Positions 18,331 to 29,531 are shown, counted from the stretch's first letter. The stretch: 64,000 bases of DNA from Paulinella micropora (GCA_009731375.1 BJOX01000111.1:58446-122445), one strand, 5' to 3'. The notes: generated by a model from the sequence alone, not told the origin. Numbers and translations: made by a program.

Positions 18331-18981
18331 ATTGCATTGGATATGCATTGGATTGCATTGGATTGCATTGGATATGCATTCGATTGAATTGGATATGCAT
18401 TGGATTGCATTGGATATGCATTGGATTGCATTGGAATGCATTGGATTGCATTGGAATGCATTGGATATGCATTGGATTGCATCGGATTGCAATGGATATG
18501 CATTGGATATGCATTGGATATGCATTGGATATGCATTGGATTGCATTGGATATGCATTGGATATGCATTGGATTGCATTGGATTGCATGGGATTGCATTG
18601 GATTGCATTGGAATACATGGGATTGCATTGGATTGCATTGGATTGCATTGGAATGCATGGGATTTCATTGGATTGCATTGGATTGCATTGGATTGCATTG
18701 GATTGCATTGGATTGCATGGGATTGCATGGGATTGCCTTGGATTGCCTTGGATTGCCTTGGATTGCATTGGATGCATTGGATTGCATTGGATTGCATTGG
18801 ATTGTATTGGATTGCATTGGATTGCATTGGATTGCATTGGATTGCATTGGATTGCATTGGAATGCATTGGAATGCATTGGAATGCATGGGAGTGCATTGG
18901 ATTGCATTGGAATGCATAGGATTGCATGGTGTTGCATTGGATTGCATTGGAATGCATGGGATTGCATGGGATTGCATTGGA
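18331..18981 (+). repeat. Decamer minisatellite in the gypsy leader
   Basis: About 65 tandem copies of a 10-bp unit (GGATTGCATT with GGATATGCATT and GGAATGCATT variants). It keeps all frames open. It lies between the 5' LTR and the first coding region, so it is part of the element. Confidence 0.95.
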
Positions 18982-19373
18982 AATGTGTTAATACATGGTT
19001 TGGTCACACTGAGGAGACTGACTGAGTTGTTATTAATACATAAGGTTTGATTTTAAAAAAAACTATTTTATCTTTTCTTTCGGCAACCGGCTGATATTCG
19101 ACTGTAAACTTTGAAGGGGGAAGTGACTGGAAGTCACTAGGGAAGTGGCAGGATGTCACTATGGATTTCAAAGTAAGTTACAGGACTGAAATGAGTGGAG
19201 AAAAGCCGGCTGGAAGGACTGTCACTGAAATCTATACGGTGTGGGACGCACTGTATAAATATGGAGGGACATGACGCTAAAGCCATTCGGACACCTATGG
19301 CTGCGTGTCAGATTTCAGTTACTTGGGCAGCTATGACATAGCTGAAGGAGCCGTGGGAAGGAAAATGCAATAA

Positions 19374-20490
19374 ATGCGGAAATCATCAACGGTTTCGATA
19401 AGCATATATGCCAATCATTATGGCATATTGGAAGTCTCGGACTTTTTAGCCTCTAAGGGAAGCATTAAAAGCGAGCTGCCGAACCGAGCGAGCGGAGTGT
19501 ATGATGCTTCACTTTTGTTATGTTATCCGCCGATGAAGGACTCTGCGCCTAGAGATGATGCTACCGCAACACGATGCCTATGCGTTACTCAGGTTTACCT
19601 TGTGAACTTTGAGGGGGTATGTGATCATTGGCTAGCCGTCGGATACGTTGGCTAATATTAATATATCGCGGGGGCGGGATTCGTGGCGGCAATTAAGGCG
19701 TGGTTGAACGGAATATGTTGCCTATTAAAGGAAGCATAGAAGGGTTGCATGGAAAGGCAAGGGCGAAGGTTACGGGGACAATGGTCTTGACCATTGAACT
19801 CTACTCCGGTAAGTCCTTTGACATCCAGTTCTATGTCTGTCCGGAGTATTCGGGAGGGTTGCTAATTGGATTCATGCAACTCAATAGGATGAATACATTC
19901 ATTGATTGCCGGTCAGGTTTAATGCACTACGGAAGTAGTGATGACGACGCGGAGGATATGGTGAGGGGCCGGTCGGCGGTTCCTCTCTTCCATACGGATA
20001 CTTACGCGGTGTCATACACTAAACATGGCACGGACGGCGACGGTGACCCACACGCAATTGCGCGAAGCGCAAGGGTGCAGTTGGTCATACCGAAGCCATA
20101 TCAGCACCCAGCGTTGGACAATTATTACAAGGATTTTCAGCCGGAGTACCGCAGGCTAGCGGGAAAGGCTAAGAACATTGTTCGACGTTGGGAAAGGGCA
20201 ACAGTGGAGGATTTAATTCAGGGCCGGTGTGCCCAGATTATGGCCTGCACTTTGGAGGAACATAACATGGAGATGGAGGCTGGGATGGATAGGTTCAGGG
20301 ATGGGAAGAAGGGGCCTTATGTGTTCCTTCAGAACCAATATTGCTTCCATGCTAAGGCATCACAGGCCGATAGGCCGTTGTTTGAGCCGTTGGTATCGGT
20401 GCGGATTCCAACGGGGGGGACGGAGGATGAGGTAATGGATTTCGTAGGGGCACGTGGGGTGATAAACCTCTTTGTCCGCGGAATTCGGGA
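19374..20490 (+). pseudogene. Gypsy gag/protease region (broken)
   Basis: Two frames, 19374-19655 and 19700-20490. The second includes FYVCPEYSGGLLIGFMQLNR and NTFIDCRSGLMHYG, resembling the C-terminal part of a retroviral-type aspartic protease (LLG.D.L, then ID...G.L). The catalytic D(T/S)G is not recognisable. It may lie in the broken join around 19610-19690. No gag zinc knuckle is visible. A 2-base duplication (GAGAGA) near 20490 shifts the frame into the next segment. Confidence 0.5.
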
Positions 20491-20502
20491 GAGACGGCGA
20501 AG

Positions 20503-22001
20503 TTGCTCACAAAGTATTTTGAGGGTGACAAACCGTTCTCTATTATCCTGCCGTTCCACGACAAGGCGCTATGGGCGGATGAGGTTTTGGACCGGATGGT
20601 CGATCACCAAATGCCGGTGCCGTCTAGGAAGCAGCATCTGGTGCTGGCTTGCAGATTAAGCACTAGGGCACAGGGGATGACGTATCGGAACTCGCTCAAG
20701 GGGTGTGATCTTCAGAAGATACATGAGCAGGCATTTACCTGCTTCACGGGGTTCTTTACGAAGAAGGCACCTATTCAGTACGCCTTGATTCTAGATCGTA
20801 TGGCGAATCTGGGTAAGTGGAATGAGTTTCCGGAGGTCAAGTACCACCAGAAGGAAGTGGAGATGCCCTCCGAGGATGGCTTGGTGGAGGATGCGTGGAC
20901 GGACATGGCGGAGGCGCCCGAACTGAAAAGTCGGAAGGACGCCCAGTCATGAGGAGAGAGGATGGCTCAAATGCGGGCGGATTGGAAGGGAAGTGAGGAA
21001 GATCTGAAAAGCCTACAGGAAGTAATGGCTAGGGGAAAAGATATCTTTGATCCGCCTAGGCCGGGCACGGTCAAGCATTATAAGGCTCATCTCAGGAAGA
21101 TACAGGGGATGAATATCACGCATGCCTCTAGGAGGTCTAGTCTGGGCCGGAGGGAGGAGAGCATAGCCCAGGAGAAGGCGGAGGAACTACAGGCGGATGA
21201 TTTCACGGAGTTTTCGGACTCCCCGATTTTGTCTCATGTACGGATGGTTCCAAAGCCGGACGGGGCACTGAGATTTTGTGTGAATTACTATCGGGCGAAC
21301 AAAATCATCGAAGGAGAGCGATACCCGCTTCCTAAGATTGATGATTGTATGCGCAAGTTAAAACACGCGAAATATTACTCGGTATTGGATTTGAAAAATG
21401 GGTTCTGGCAGATCCCGCTCAGTAGCAAGAGCAGGTGGCTTACCGCGTTTGTGGTGGGCATGACGCTATACCAATGGAAGGTATTGCCTATGGGTCTGAG
21501 GAACTCACCGGACGCCAGTTTGAGGATGGAAGGGCAGGTGGGTTTATGGAGAAATATGGGCAGAAGGCGGAGGATTATGCTTTCTGTTACATAGATGATA
21601 TTATTATCTACTCCAATACCATAGAGGAACATCTGGCCCACATCCAGGATGTTTTCCGACGGGTGAGAGAGTTTGGTCTCAAGGTGAACTTGGACAAGTG
21701 CCAGTTTGCCACCCGACAGGTTACATACCTAGGATATGATATCTCGAACGGGACGGTAGCGATTGTGTCTAAGAAGAGGGATGCTGTGGAATGCATTAAG
21801 CGGCCTCAGACGCGGTCGGAGTTGTTCTCCTTCATTGCGCTTGCGCAATATTACAGTCAGTTCTTTCCGAATTGGTCGGAGACGGTTAAGCCGTTAAGGG
21901 AGCTGTACTTGAAAGGCGATTTGAGGGAATGGACGCCTAAACAGGAGGAGACGTTCGAGTTCATTAAGGAAATGTTAACTCGTGATCCCAAATTCAATTA
22001 G
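20503..22001 (+). pseudogene. Gypsy pol: linker and reverse transcriptase
   Basis: After 150 codons there is an in-frame TGA (20950-20952), and the same frame continues from 20962. RT blocks are VPKPDGALRFCVNYYRANK, YPLPKIDD, YSVLDLKNGFWQI and LPMGLRNSP. A frameshift near 21530 precedes the catalytic box FCYIDDIIIYSN (YxDD) and the thumb (LGYDISNG). A TAG at 21999 interrupts the frame before RNase H. The gene would encode an active-looking enzyme but for these breaks. Confidence 0.9.
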
Positions 22002-22743
22002 GACTGCATCTTGATGATGCCGGATGTTGACAAACAGTATGTGCTAGACACCGATGCGTCTAAGTACGCGGTCGGGGCGGTCTTACAGCAGTACAATAGT
22101 CACGGAGTCCTGAGGCCGATTATGTATTTGAGCCGGAAGCTCAATAAGGCCGAACAGAACTACTGTACGAGGCAGAGGGAGGCCTTGGTGGGTCTGGTCC
22201 TTTATAAGGCTCAGGGAGTACTTGTGGGGGTCACGGGATATCGTTGTAAGGACGGATCATCGGAACCTTGTATGGTTGATGACGAATGATTGCACAGGCC
22301 GGTTGGCCAGATGGCAGGCTTTGCTATCGTGCTATGACTTCACCGTCAAATATCTGCCCGGCAAGAAGAACATTGTTGCCGACTCATTATCTAGGGTCAA
22401 TTACTCCACGCAATCCGCGTGTCTAGCTGCTATGCAGCAGATGGATGAGTTTGAGGATTTGGCTCTGAGGAAGGACATGAAGGATGTCTTACCGGCGAAT
22501 ATGATCTTCTATGCCAATAAGGCTCACCCGGGGGCTAGCCGGAAGGAGCCTAAGCTGGTGGAAGCTAAGAGGGCGGAATATAGGAGAGTCATGACGGCTC
22601 AGTTGGAACGGGAAGTAGGCCGAGCGGAGTGCTGTGACGAGCACTTTGCGGAGGAGGTCATGCAACGCCTTAAGGAGTACGAGGCCGATAAGGCCGCGAT
22701 GCGGGATGAGGATAAGGCGGAGCATGAGTGCTACTGTTGCTAG
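22002..22743 (+). pseudogene. Gypsy RNase H
   Basis: The motifs LDTDASKYAVGAVLQQY and YLSRKLNKAEQNY are followed, after a frameshift near 22225, by VRTDHRNLVWLM and YLPGKKNIVADSLSR. These are the standard gypsy RNase H blocks with their acidic residues. The frame ends with TAG at 22741-22743 and continues in phase into the integrase. Confidence 0.9.
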
Positions 22744-22773
22744 GCACATGCGGCACCGGCCGTCCGCACCTAC

Positions 22774-24368
22774 GTGGAAGACCCGGGCGTGGAGACGGCC
22801 CTCGAGACAGAGGAGACCTCAGCCGAGGCGGTGGAGGCTGCGGAGAGGTTGGGGCCGGATTCCAGGCTTTATGAGGGCGTCCAGGTAGAGGACGGGACAG
22901 TGCGCATTGCATCTATGGAGGCTTGGAGACAATGCCAGAGGACCGACGAGCAGTACAAGGACTTGATCCAGTACTTCTTGGCGGAAGATGAGCTGTTGCT
23001 GACGGATAGGATCCGGACACAGCTCAAGACGTTGGCATGGCGGGATGGCCTCTTATGGTACAAAGGCAAGGCGGCAGAGACGGCCAATAACCCGGAGAGG
23101 TGGGTTTTATGGGTCCCGGCCAAACTGAGACAGATGATTTACGTGGCGTCGCACGTGGTCCCGTTGGTTAATCACCCGGGGGTGCAGAGGACGCAGTGGA
23201 TTATCACAAGGATGTTCTGGTGGGAGGGGATGGATCGGTTTGTGAAGGAAAGAGTCAAAGGCTGTACGACCTGTCTGATGAACAAGAGGGTCCCGATGGA
23301 GGGAAAGATCCCGGTGGGGAAATTTACATTGCTGGAAAGGCTCTTTGAGTTCCTGCATGTAGACCACGTGGGACCATTGCCGCCGGTGGGGCCGGCGAAG
23401 GATAAATTCTCGTTGACAGTCATCGACAGGGCGAGCAATTACGTATGGGCGATCCCGGTGCCAGACACAACGGCGGAGACGACAGCCAGGGAGCTGATCG
23501 ATCGGGTCCTGTGTATGGTGGGGGTCCCGAAGACGATCTGCTCGGATAAGGGGCCAGCTTTTGACAACGAGCTTATGGAAAGGCTCGCAAAGTTCTACGG
23601 GGTTCACTGGCAGTATGTAACGCCATACAACCCGAGGGCGAATGGCAAGCTTGAGCGGATCCACAGACCACTCAAGTCGGCTCTGAGGGCCTACTGCAAG
23701 AAGAGTCAGCTCTTGTGGAAGGAGGTGGTCCCGAGCTTTGTGTTCGCAATGAATGCGATGCCATCGAAAGCCCTTGGGGCGGGGGCGGAGTGTAGATCCC
23801 CGTACCAGGTGGTGTTTGGACAGGAACCGGTGATGCCTCAACACTTGGTTTACCAGGATGGGCCTGGGCTGGCGATGGATGAGGACGAGCTCTGGGGGGT
23901 TCGCATGCACGTCTCAATGGAGGCGATGCCAGCGGTAAGACAGGCGAGGCTAGCGGAACAGGCTCGCAAGCTGGGCAAGGAGCCCTTGGAGCAGGACTTG
24001 TCCATGGTAACGTACAAGCCAGGGGACATCGTCATGTTGTATTACCCACAGGTACCGAAGGGCATATCTTCCAAGATGTTTGTACATTGGAAGGGGCCTT
24101 ATCAGGTGGTACAACAGACGGGGCCTTTTAACTATCGGATCAGAGGCAGGGGGAGAACAAGATTGTAAATGTTCGACGCCTCATCAAGTACGATCCTTTC
24201 CTCATGGAAAACGAGACGCTCCAAGACGCGCTCGTCAGGAACAAGTGGGAGTTTCAGGACCCTCCTAGTTGGGGACGGATAAGGAACCCGATAGGGGTAA
24301 ACCCGGGGACGGAAGGGGCCAGGGAAAGGGACAGGCACGGAGCTTCGAGGAGGGCACGGGCCCGGTAA
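22774..24368 (+). CDS. Gypsy integrase
   Basis: Long intact frame to 24168. Zinc-binding HHCC: the histidines in ASHVVPLVNHPG and the CTTC pair. Catalytic DDE: Asp in LHVDHVGPLP, Asp in CSDKGPAFDN, Glu in NGKLERIHRPL. A C-terminal SH3/chromo-like module follows (KPGDIVMLYY, MFVHWKGPYQVV). A frameshift near 24150 leads to a further 70 codons (VNVRRLIKYDPF) that probably complete the protein at 24368. It is the best preserved part of the element. Confidence 0.9.
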
Positions 24369-24507
24369 TCCCTAAAAAGCCCGAGACCGGGAAAAGGGGT
24401 CAGTATCGAGTCGCACACCACCCACGGAGGCGGCTAAGAGGGCGGCGGAGAATGATCTGATCTTTTCTGAACCGGAGAGTAGACCGGGTAAACGTAGAAG
24501 GACGGAT

Positions 24508-25146
24508 GTGCAGACGGAACTGGAGGAGCCGGTGGTGCCCTCACAGGTGGAAGTCCAGCACAAGAAATGGAAGGAGGGTAATAAGGTACTGGGAATGACG
24601 TGGGTATTGGATCAGTTGTATCTGGTCAGGCACCCAACCATATTCGTTACCAAGGGGGATAAGGATGTTCTCTTTGTGATGAAGGTGGTGGGTCTGGCTA
24701 AGGACTCGAGGAAGACTCGATCGTCGGAGAGTGCACTTAGGAACCTTCCGCCTATGCTACAGTTTTACCGGTCTTGGGATAAGGACACGGTGGAAAACCG
24801 GATGTACCGCGAGTATGTCCCGGTGTGGTGGGACTCTGTAAACAGGGAAGTTTGGGATGCTAAAATAGATCCTGCCACACGGAAGTGTGACAGGGATCAT
24901 GAGGCATGGACAATTTCGGCGTGGCCGAGGGGAGTGTTGGATTACCCCTTCGAGCTACACGACGGACAGATCCCACAGAAGGTCTGGGACGTGCTCAAGG
25001 AGAGCGGGATGACCTTAAGGCTGATCGGAGGTGCACACGCGACGGAGACGGTGCGTGGGAAGAAACACCAGCCTGAAGTAAGGGAATTCGCATCGGGAGG
25101 GAAGTTGGGCGCACATCGACCATATGTGTGGGGAAATACGTACTGA
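24508..25146 (+). CDS. Extra frame downstream of integrase in the gypsy element
   Basis: 212 codons ending TGA, with ordinary amino-acid composition: WVLDQLYLVRHPTIFVTKGD, MLQFYRSWDKDTVENRMY and TISAWPRGVLDYPFELHDG. There is no signal peptide or membrane segment, so an envelope protein is unlikely. I do not recognise a family. It occupies the 3' position where some gypsy elements carry an additional gene. The frame may extend upstream through 24369-24507. Confidence 0.6.
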   Translation: MQTELEEPVVPSQVEVQHKKWKEGNKVLGMTWVLDQLYLVRHPTIFVTKGDKDVLFVMKVVGLAKDSRKTRSSESALRNLPPMLQFYRSWDKDTVENRMYREYVPVWWDSVNREVWDAKIDPATRKCDRDHEAWTISAWPRGVLDYPFELHDGQIPQKVWDVLKESGMTLRLIGGAHATETVRGKKHQPEVREFASGGKLGAHRPYVWGNTY

Positions 25147-25606
25147 GGGGCTTACTCAACTGTAAAACTTAACGGACGCAGTACAAGGGAGGGGACAAAG
25201 TCCATCGTCGTTTTAAGATTTGGACTTTGGGATTCGGTCAATTCGAATCTCGAGCCAAGGCACCATTCACATTTGACGGATTAGACAGGGTCTGATTGGT
25301 GGTCGATCAGACTATGGGACGGTGGCTTCGGGAAAAATCGCGCGCGTAGGATTGAGGACGTGGACTGGTCGAGTGTCAGTTCACGATCTGTGTGCAATAT
25401 TAAGTCTTGGAACTTAGCCCACATGAAGCACAAGCCTAGAATCTGTTGGGTGGCTCTTGGTATGATTATGCTGAGGGTCGAGCACGGATGGCTCTTGGAA
25501 TGGTGGACAAACGGCTAGGATTCCCCAGTATTTGCCGGTACTGACGAGATTATACAAGATGTAGTCTCCGTTGGTATTACTCCTGGAATTGAGATCGAGC
25601 GATCTC

Positions 25607-25623
25607 AAAGGAGGGGGAAGGGG
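25607..25623 (+). promoter_or_regulatory. Polypurine tract
   Basis: AAAGGAGGGGGAAGGGG lies five bases before the 3' LTR, the expected primer for plus-strand DNA synthesis. Confidence 0.85.
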
Positions 25624-25628
25624 TGCTA

Positions 25629-26302
25629 TGTAACACCCACGGTATACTACATCGTTTTTACACTATTGGTTTTTACGTGGGAAGTGATTCCTTGTTATTA
25701 AATGTTTTTAAGATTAATTCTTATTACATTTCCTGTTTAGAATAATACTTCCTGTTTTAATGTTGTATTAGGATTAAGGAATATGAGGAAAGCTTGGAAG
25801 CTTAAATCCCATAGAGCCTTGAAAACCTATATTTTACACTTAACCGTACACCGGAGTGGTGAAGGTTTCTAGGATGCAGATTACACATTGTTGTAGCATC
25901 CATATTGAATAACCTCCCACATTAATAGCGTTAACCCGATCCTTTTATTGCGATTGTAGTAACCATTTAAAGTTATGGATTATTTTCATGGAAATTCCGT
26001 GAAATTTGGCTGTTTTTTTCCCGTGACTGGGAATTTATGGCTAAATAAGGGAAATTGCACTTATGGGTTGTTGTTTTGGCATTTGTGCAGGTTACAGACG
26101 TAACGCATCGTGTCAGATGACCCGTGTCAAAGGGACACTCCGTTGACAGCGGTTTTTCCCTTTGGCTTGTTGTTGGGGTTCAAATCTGGCTTCCCTTTCT
26201 ACTCTTGAAGTGGAAGTAAGCCTTGAACCATTGTGTTCAATATTTTTATTAAATTCCTTTTATCATTGAGCTCGTAAGGGTAAGACCTCCGGTCTTAATA
26301 CA
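25629..26302 (+). repeat. 3' LTR of the gypsy element
   Basis: 674 bp, TGT..ACA. It differs from the 5' LTR by a few substitutions and a 1-bp indel. It is followed directly by the remainder of the MITE. Confidence 0.95.
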
Positions 26303-26578
26303 AAGTGTCAAACTCAGCCATAGAATTTGTGTTAAGGGACAGAAGAACTGACAGATTTCAGATTAGAGGCCAGATTTCAGATTAGTGGTCAGAATTCAAA
26401 ATAGTTCAATTTAACAGCTATATCCGTCCGCAAAATCTGCATAATTTTTGCGAAATATTACCGTTAAATTGAACTAATTTGAATTCTGATCACTAATCTA
26501 AAATCTGACCGCTAATCTGAAATCTGACCCTTATCTCAAATTCGCTGGCTGAGTTTGACACTTGAATGTACCCAGTAA
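26303..26578 (+). mobile_element. Right part of the foldback MITE (copy 2)
   Basis: Same as 15511-15786. Its left terminal repeat is at 16906-16921, on the other side of the gypsy element. It contains internal palindromic arms (CAGATTTCAGATTAG against CTAATCTGAAATCTG). Confidence 0.75.
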
Positions 26579-26688
26579 TATATACTACCTGTGATTATTG
26601 ATATTATTAATAATTTTTTTTGTAGTATTATAAACGCAAGCACTCCCAGTTTTATTAATAATAGAATACTTGCCACTCATAGAGCTGA

Positions 26689-27460
26689 GTGGGAAGCAGA
26701 AGAGACAAAATAGAAGAGGTAAGAGGAAGGAGAAGAGGACTCGGAACGAGAAGAGGAAGGAGAAGAGGAAGGAGAAGCCTGAGGAAGGAGAAGAGGAATG
26801 AGAAGAGGAAGGAGAAGAGAAAGGAGAAGAGAAAGGAGAAGAGGAAGGAGAAGAGGAAGGAGAAGAGGAAGGAGAAGAGGAAGGAGAAGAGGAAGGAGAA
26901 GAGGACTCGGAAGGAGAAGAGGAAGGAGAAGGCGAGAGGAAGGAGAAGAGGAGAGGAAGGAGAAGAGGAAGAAGAATAGGAAGAAGAAGAGGAAGAAGAA
27001 GAGGAAGGAGAGGAGGAAGGAGAAGAGGAAGGAAAAGAGGAAAGAGAAGAGGAAAGAGAAGAGGCAGGAGAAGAAGAAGAAGAGGAGGAGGAGGAGGAGG
27101 AGGAGGACGAAGAAGACGAAGAAGAAGAAGAGGAGGAGGAGGAAGAGGACGAAGAAGAAGACGAAGAAGAAGAAGAAGAAGAAGAAGAAGAAGAAGAAGA
27201 AGAAGAAGAAGAAGAAGAAGAAGAAGAAGAAGAAGAAGAAGAAAAGAAGAAGAAGAAGAAGAAGAAGAAGAAGAAGAGGAAGAACTCAAGAGAGAAGAAG
27301 AGGAAGAAGAAGAGGAAGAAGAAGAGGAAGAACTCAAGAGGAAGAAGAGGAAGAAGAGGAAGAAGAGGAAGAAGAAGAGGAAAAAGAGGAAGAGAAAGAG
27401 GAAGAAAAAGAGGAAGAAGACGAGGAAGAAGAAGAGGAGAGAGAGAGAAGAGAAAGAGTA
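26689..27460 (+). repeat. (GGAGAA)n/(GAAGAA)n purine tract, copy 2
   Basis: About 770 bases nearly free of pyrimidines on the plus strand. Such mirror-like purine tracts can form triplex DNA. Open frames here are repeat artefacts. Confidence 0.95.
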
Positions 27461-27513
27461 GCAAATTTGTCTGCAATCGGATCTGCGCAATCAGGCCCAC
27501 TGTAGTAAGCTAT

Positions 27514-28898
27514 TCAGGTGCATATCTCGGGAGTGAAGAACTGCAAGGCTTCATAGATCTCTGGCATGATACTTCGAGCATGCTCATGCAGCCTTGCCCA
27601 GTCTTGGTTTCTGCGCAGCAACTTACTAATCTCCTGTCCCTCTGCGTCACCTATGTTGTCGTTCGAGAGCTCCAGGCTAGTCAACATGTTATTGACCTGC
27701 ACGTGAAGACACATGCAATGCCATGCAACCGGGCCCTCGGTAGCATTTCTAAAGTGACTTTTTGTGTATGTATAGGCGAATGCAACTCTGCTGGAGCTTG
27801 AACTGAGTGGCAATAACATGGGTTCAACCAGAGCAAAACAAGTAGCGGATGTTTTTGAAGATACCTGCAGTGCTTTTGCGATTTGCTTCGCTCCTTCTGG
27901 TCCGATGTCGTTGTATCGCAACGAAAGAGAAGTTAAGCTGGTGTTCACCTAACACATGTTCATGATAAATATTCTGCTACCGCACACCGCGAGGAGGCGG
28001 CTAGGGCAGCTTTGCGTGAGGGCAAACACCATGTCCTCACTGAGTATGTGGTCTGTTAACTTTCTTTTTGTTTTTTTCTTTGTATTGCCTTGTGCCTTCT
28101 TTTTTCTTTGAAACTTTTTCGCTTTAAGCTCCTTTCTTTCACTACTTCTAGTACTAAGAGTTTGCATTGTGGAATGGTGTTGCGCATGGGTATCTGCTTT
28201 GAAGGCCAAGTATGAAGGCAAGGTCCTCGATTTGTCAAACGAAAGTCTGGGAGTTGCTGGTGCCTCTGCAGTCGCCAAGGGACTGCAGGTCACACCGACT
28301 ATGCATACATCTTTACATTACTCCTTCAGGTCAGGACTACAGCTATTATGAGACAACGGACGGTATTATTTATGAAATGTTGGTGTTTGGTACAGGAGTA
28401 GGAGATCTTACAGGTGAATATATATATATATATATACATATATATATGTTGTATATATGTATATATATATGTGTGTGTGTGTATAAATTATATTATATAT
28501 ATATAATTTATATTATATATATACATATATATAATGTATATATATATATATATGCTATGCATCATTTTAATGCTACCTGCGCGCAGGTAGCATATAAAAG
28601 AATGCCATTATAATATGTATGTGAATACGATAGCACTTTGCTACATACCATGATATGCGTGGTAATATCTAAAACTTTTTGATTTGAATGATGCAGGGAA
28701 ATAAGGACAGCAAGCTCACAAGTCTAAACATTGATGTAAACAGCATAGGTCCAGAAGGTGCCGGGCACATCGCAGAAGCCATAAAGGTAAGACCTTGAGA
28801 GCATCAGCAAACGCCTTTGCCCCTTCTGCGCCTATCTTTTCTTCGCTCTTTGCATTCCATCGCGCTGATACATCCAGCTTCGTAAGGCGTGTGTTCAC
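27514..28898 (-). CDS. Leucine-rich-repeat protein (RI/NLR type), minus strand, 3' exons
   Basis: Minus-strand exons with clean borders: 28898-28794 (VNTRLTKLDVS...IGAEGAKAFADALK, 35 codons), 27948-27865 (VNTSLTSLSLRYNDIGPEGA, 28 codons, exactly one ribonuclease-inhibitor-type LRR) and 27696-27514 (VNNMLTSLELSNDNIGDAEG..., then RLHEHARSIMPEIYEAL, ending FTPEICT and TGA). All are phase 0 with AG before GTC/GTG and GT after CAG or AAG. RI-type LRRs form a curved protein-binding surface. Whether 28898-28794 belongs to the same transcript is uncertain, because a plus-strand LRR exon lies in between. The 5' end is not found. Confidence 0.65.
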
Positions 28899-29531
28899 CT
28901 GCACATACAAGCAGATGTGACAAAAGCCCATAATCAATCCTTTGCACATTGCTACGCGCGCGCGTCGCAATTTCCACTATTTTACTCCATCTGAATGAAT
29001 GTCATAGCCACTCAATCCAAGCTCCAGCAGAGTTGCATTCGCTTATTACATACAGAAGAATGCTTCCGGGGCCCGGTTGCATGGCATCGCATGTGTGTTT
29101 CATGTGTGCAGGTCAATAGTACGTTGACTAGCCTTTACCTGTGCGACAAAGCAATAGGTAATGAAGGAAAACAGGTGATCGAAACGTTACTGCGCAGAAA
29201 CAAGGAATGGGCAAGGCTCCATGAGCATGCTCGACGTGTCATGCCGGAAATCTATGAAGCCTTGCAGCAGTTCACTCCCGAGATATGCACCTGCATAGCT
29301 TACTACAGTGGGCCTGACTGCTCAGTTGCGATTTCAGAGGAACTTGCGACTCTTTCTCTTCTCTCTCCCTCCTCCTCCTCCTCCTCCTCCTCCTCCTCCT
29401 CCTCTTCTTCTTCTTCTTCTTCTTCTTCTTCTTCTTCTTCTTCTTCTTCTTCTTCTTCTTCTTCTTCTTCTCCTCCTCCTCCTTCTCCTCCTCCTCCTCC
29501 TCCTCCTCCTTCTTCTTATTCTTCTTCTTGA
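28155..29531 (+). CDS. Leucine-rich-repeat protein (RI/NLR type), plus strand, 3' exons
   Basis: Exons: about 28155-28288 (ALKAKYEGKVLDLSNESLG... ending AKGLQ), 28697-28786 (GNKDSKLTSLNIDVNSIGPE..., 30 codons) and 29112-29531 (VNSTLTSLYLCDKAIGNEG, then RLHEHARRVMPEIYEAL and FTPEICT). At the point where the minus-strand paralogue has TGA this one has TGC, so the frame goes on through CIAYYSGPDCSVAISEELAT into a poly-Ser/Pro microsatellite and ends TGA at 29529-29531. A possible earlier exon (AHREEAARAALREGKHHVLT) is at about 27974-28042. Intron 28289-28696 contains a (TA)n tract. Confidence 0.65.
28415..28560. repeat. (TA)n/(TATG)n tract
   Basis: Intronic dinucleotide repeat of the plus-strand LRR gene, followed by the short inverted repeat GCTACCTGCGCGCAGGTAGC at 28571-28590. 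Confidence 0.8.

Larger units (their letters stand above)
16925..26302 (+). mobile_element. Full-length Ty3/gypsy LTR retrotransposon
   Basis: 9.4 kb with 675- and 674-bp LTRs that differ at only a handful of positions. It contains a possible primer-binding site, a long leader with a minisatellite, protease-RT-RNase H-integrase in gypsy order on the plus strand, an extra 3' frame and a polypurine tract next to the 3' LTR. No matching target-site duplication is visible (left CAGGA, right AAGTG). The coding region has several stops and frameshifts. The near-identical LTRs mean insertion was recent. Confidence 0.95.

Noticed and set aside
18113-19050. Overlapping frames of more than 200 codons on both strands
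   Set aside because: Produced by the decamer minisatellite, which has no stops in most phases.
19374-24368. Reassignment of TAG (Gln?) because two in-frame TAGs interrupt gypsy pol and no gene of the 20-kb element ends in TAG
   Set aside because: Fourteen genes are too few in AT-rich DNA, a TGA also interrupts pol, and frameshifts show that the copy is simply decayed or misread.
27949-28293. Minus-strand 114-codon frame
   Set aside because: It is the shadow of the plus-strand LRR exon and its intron.
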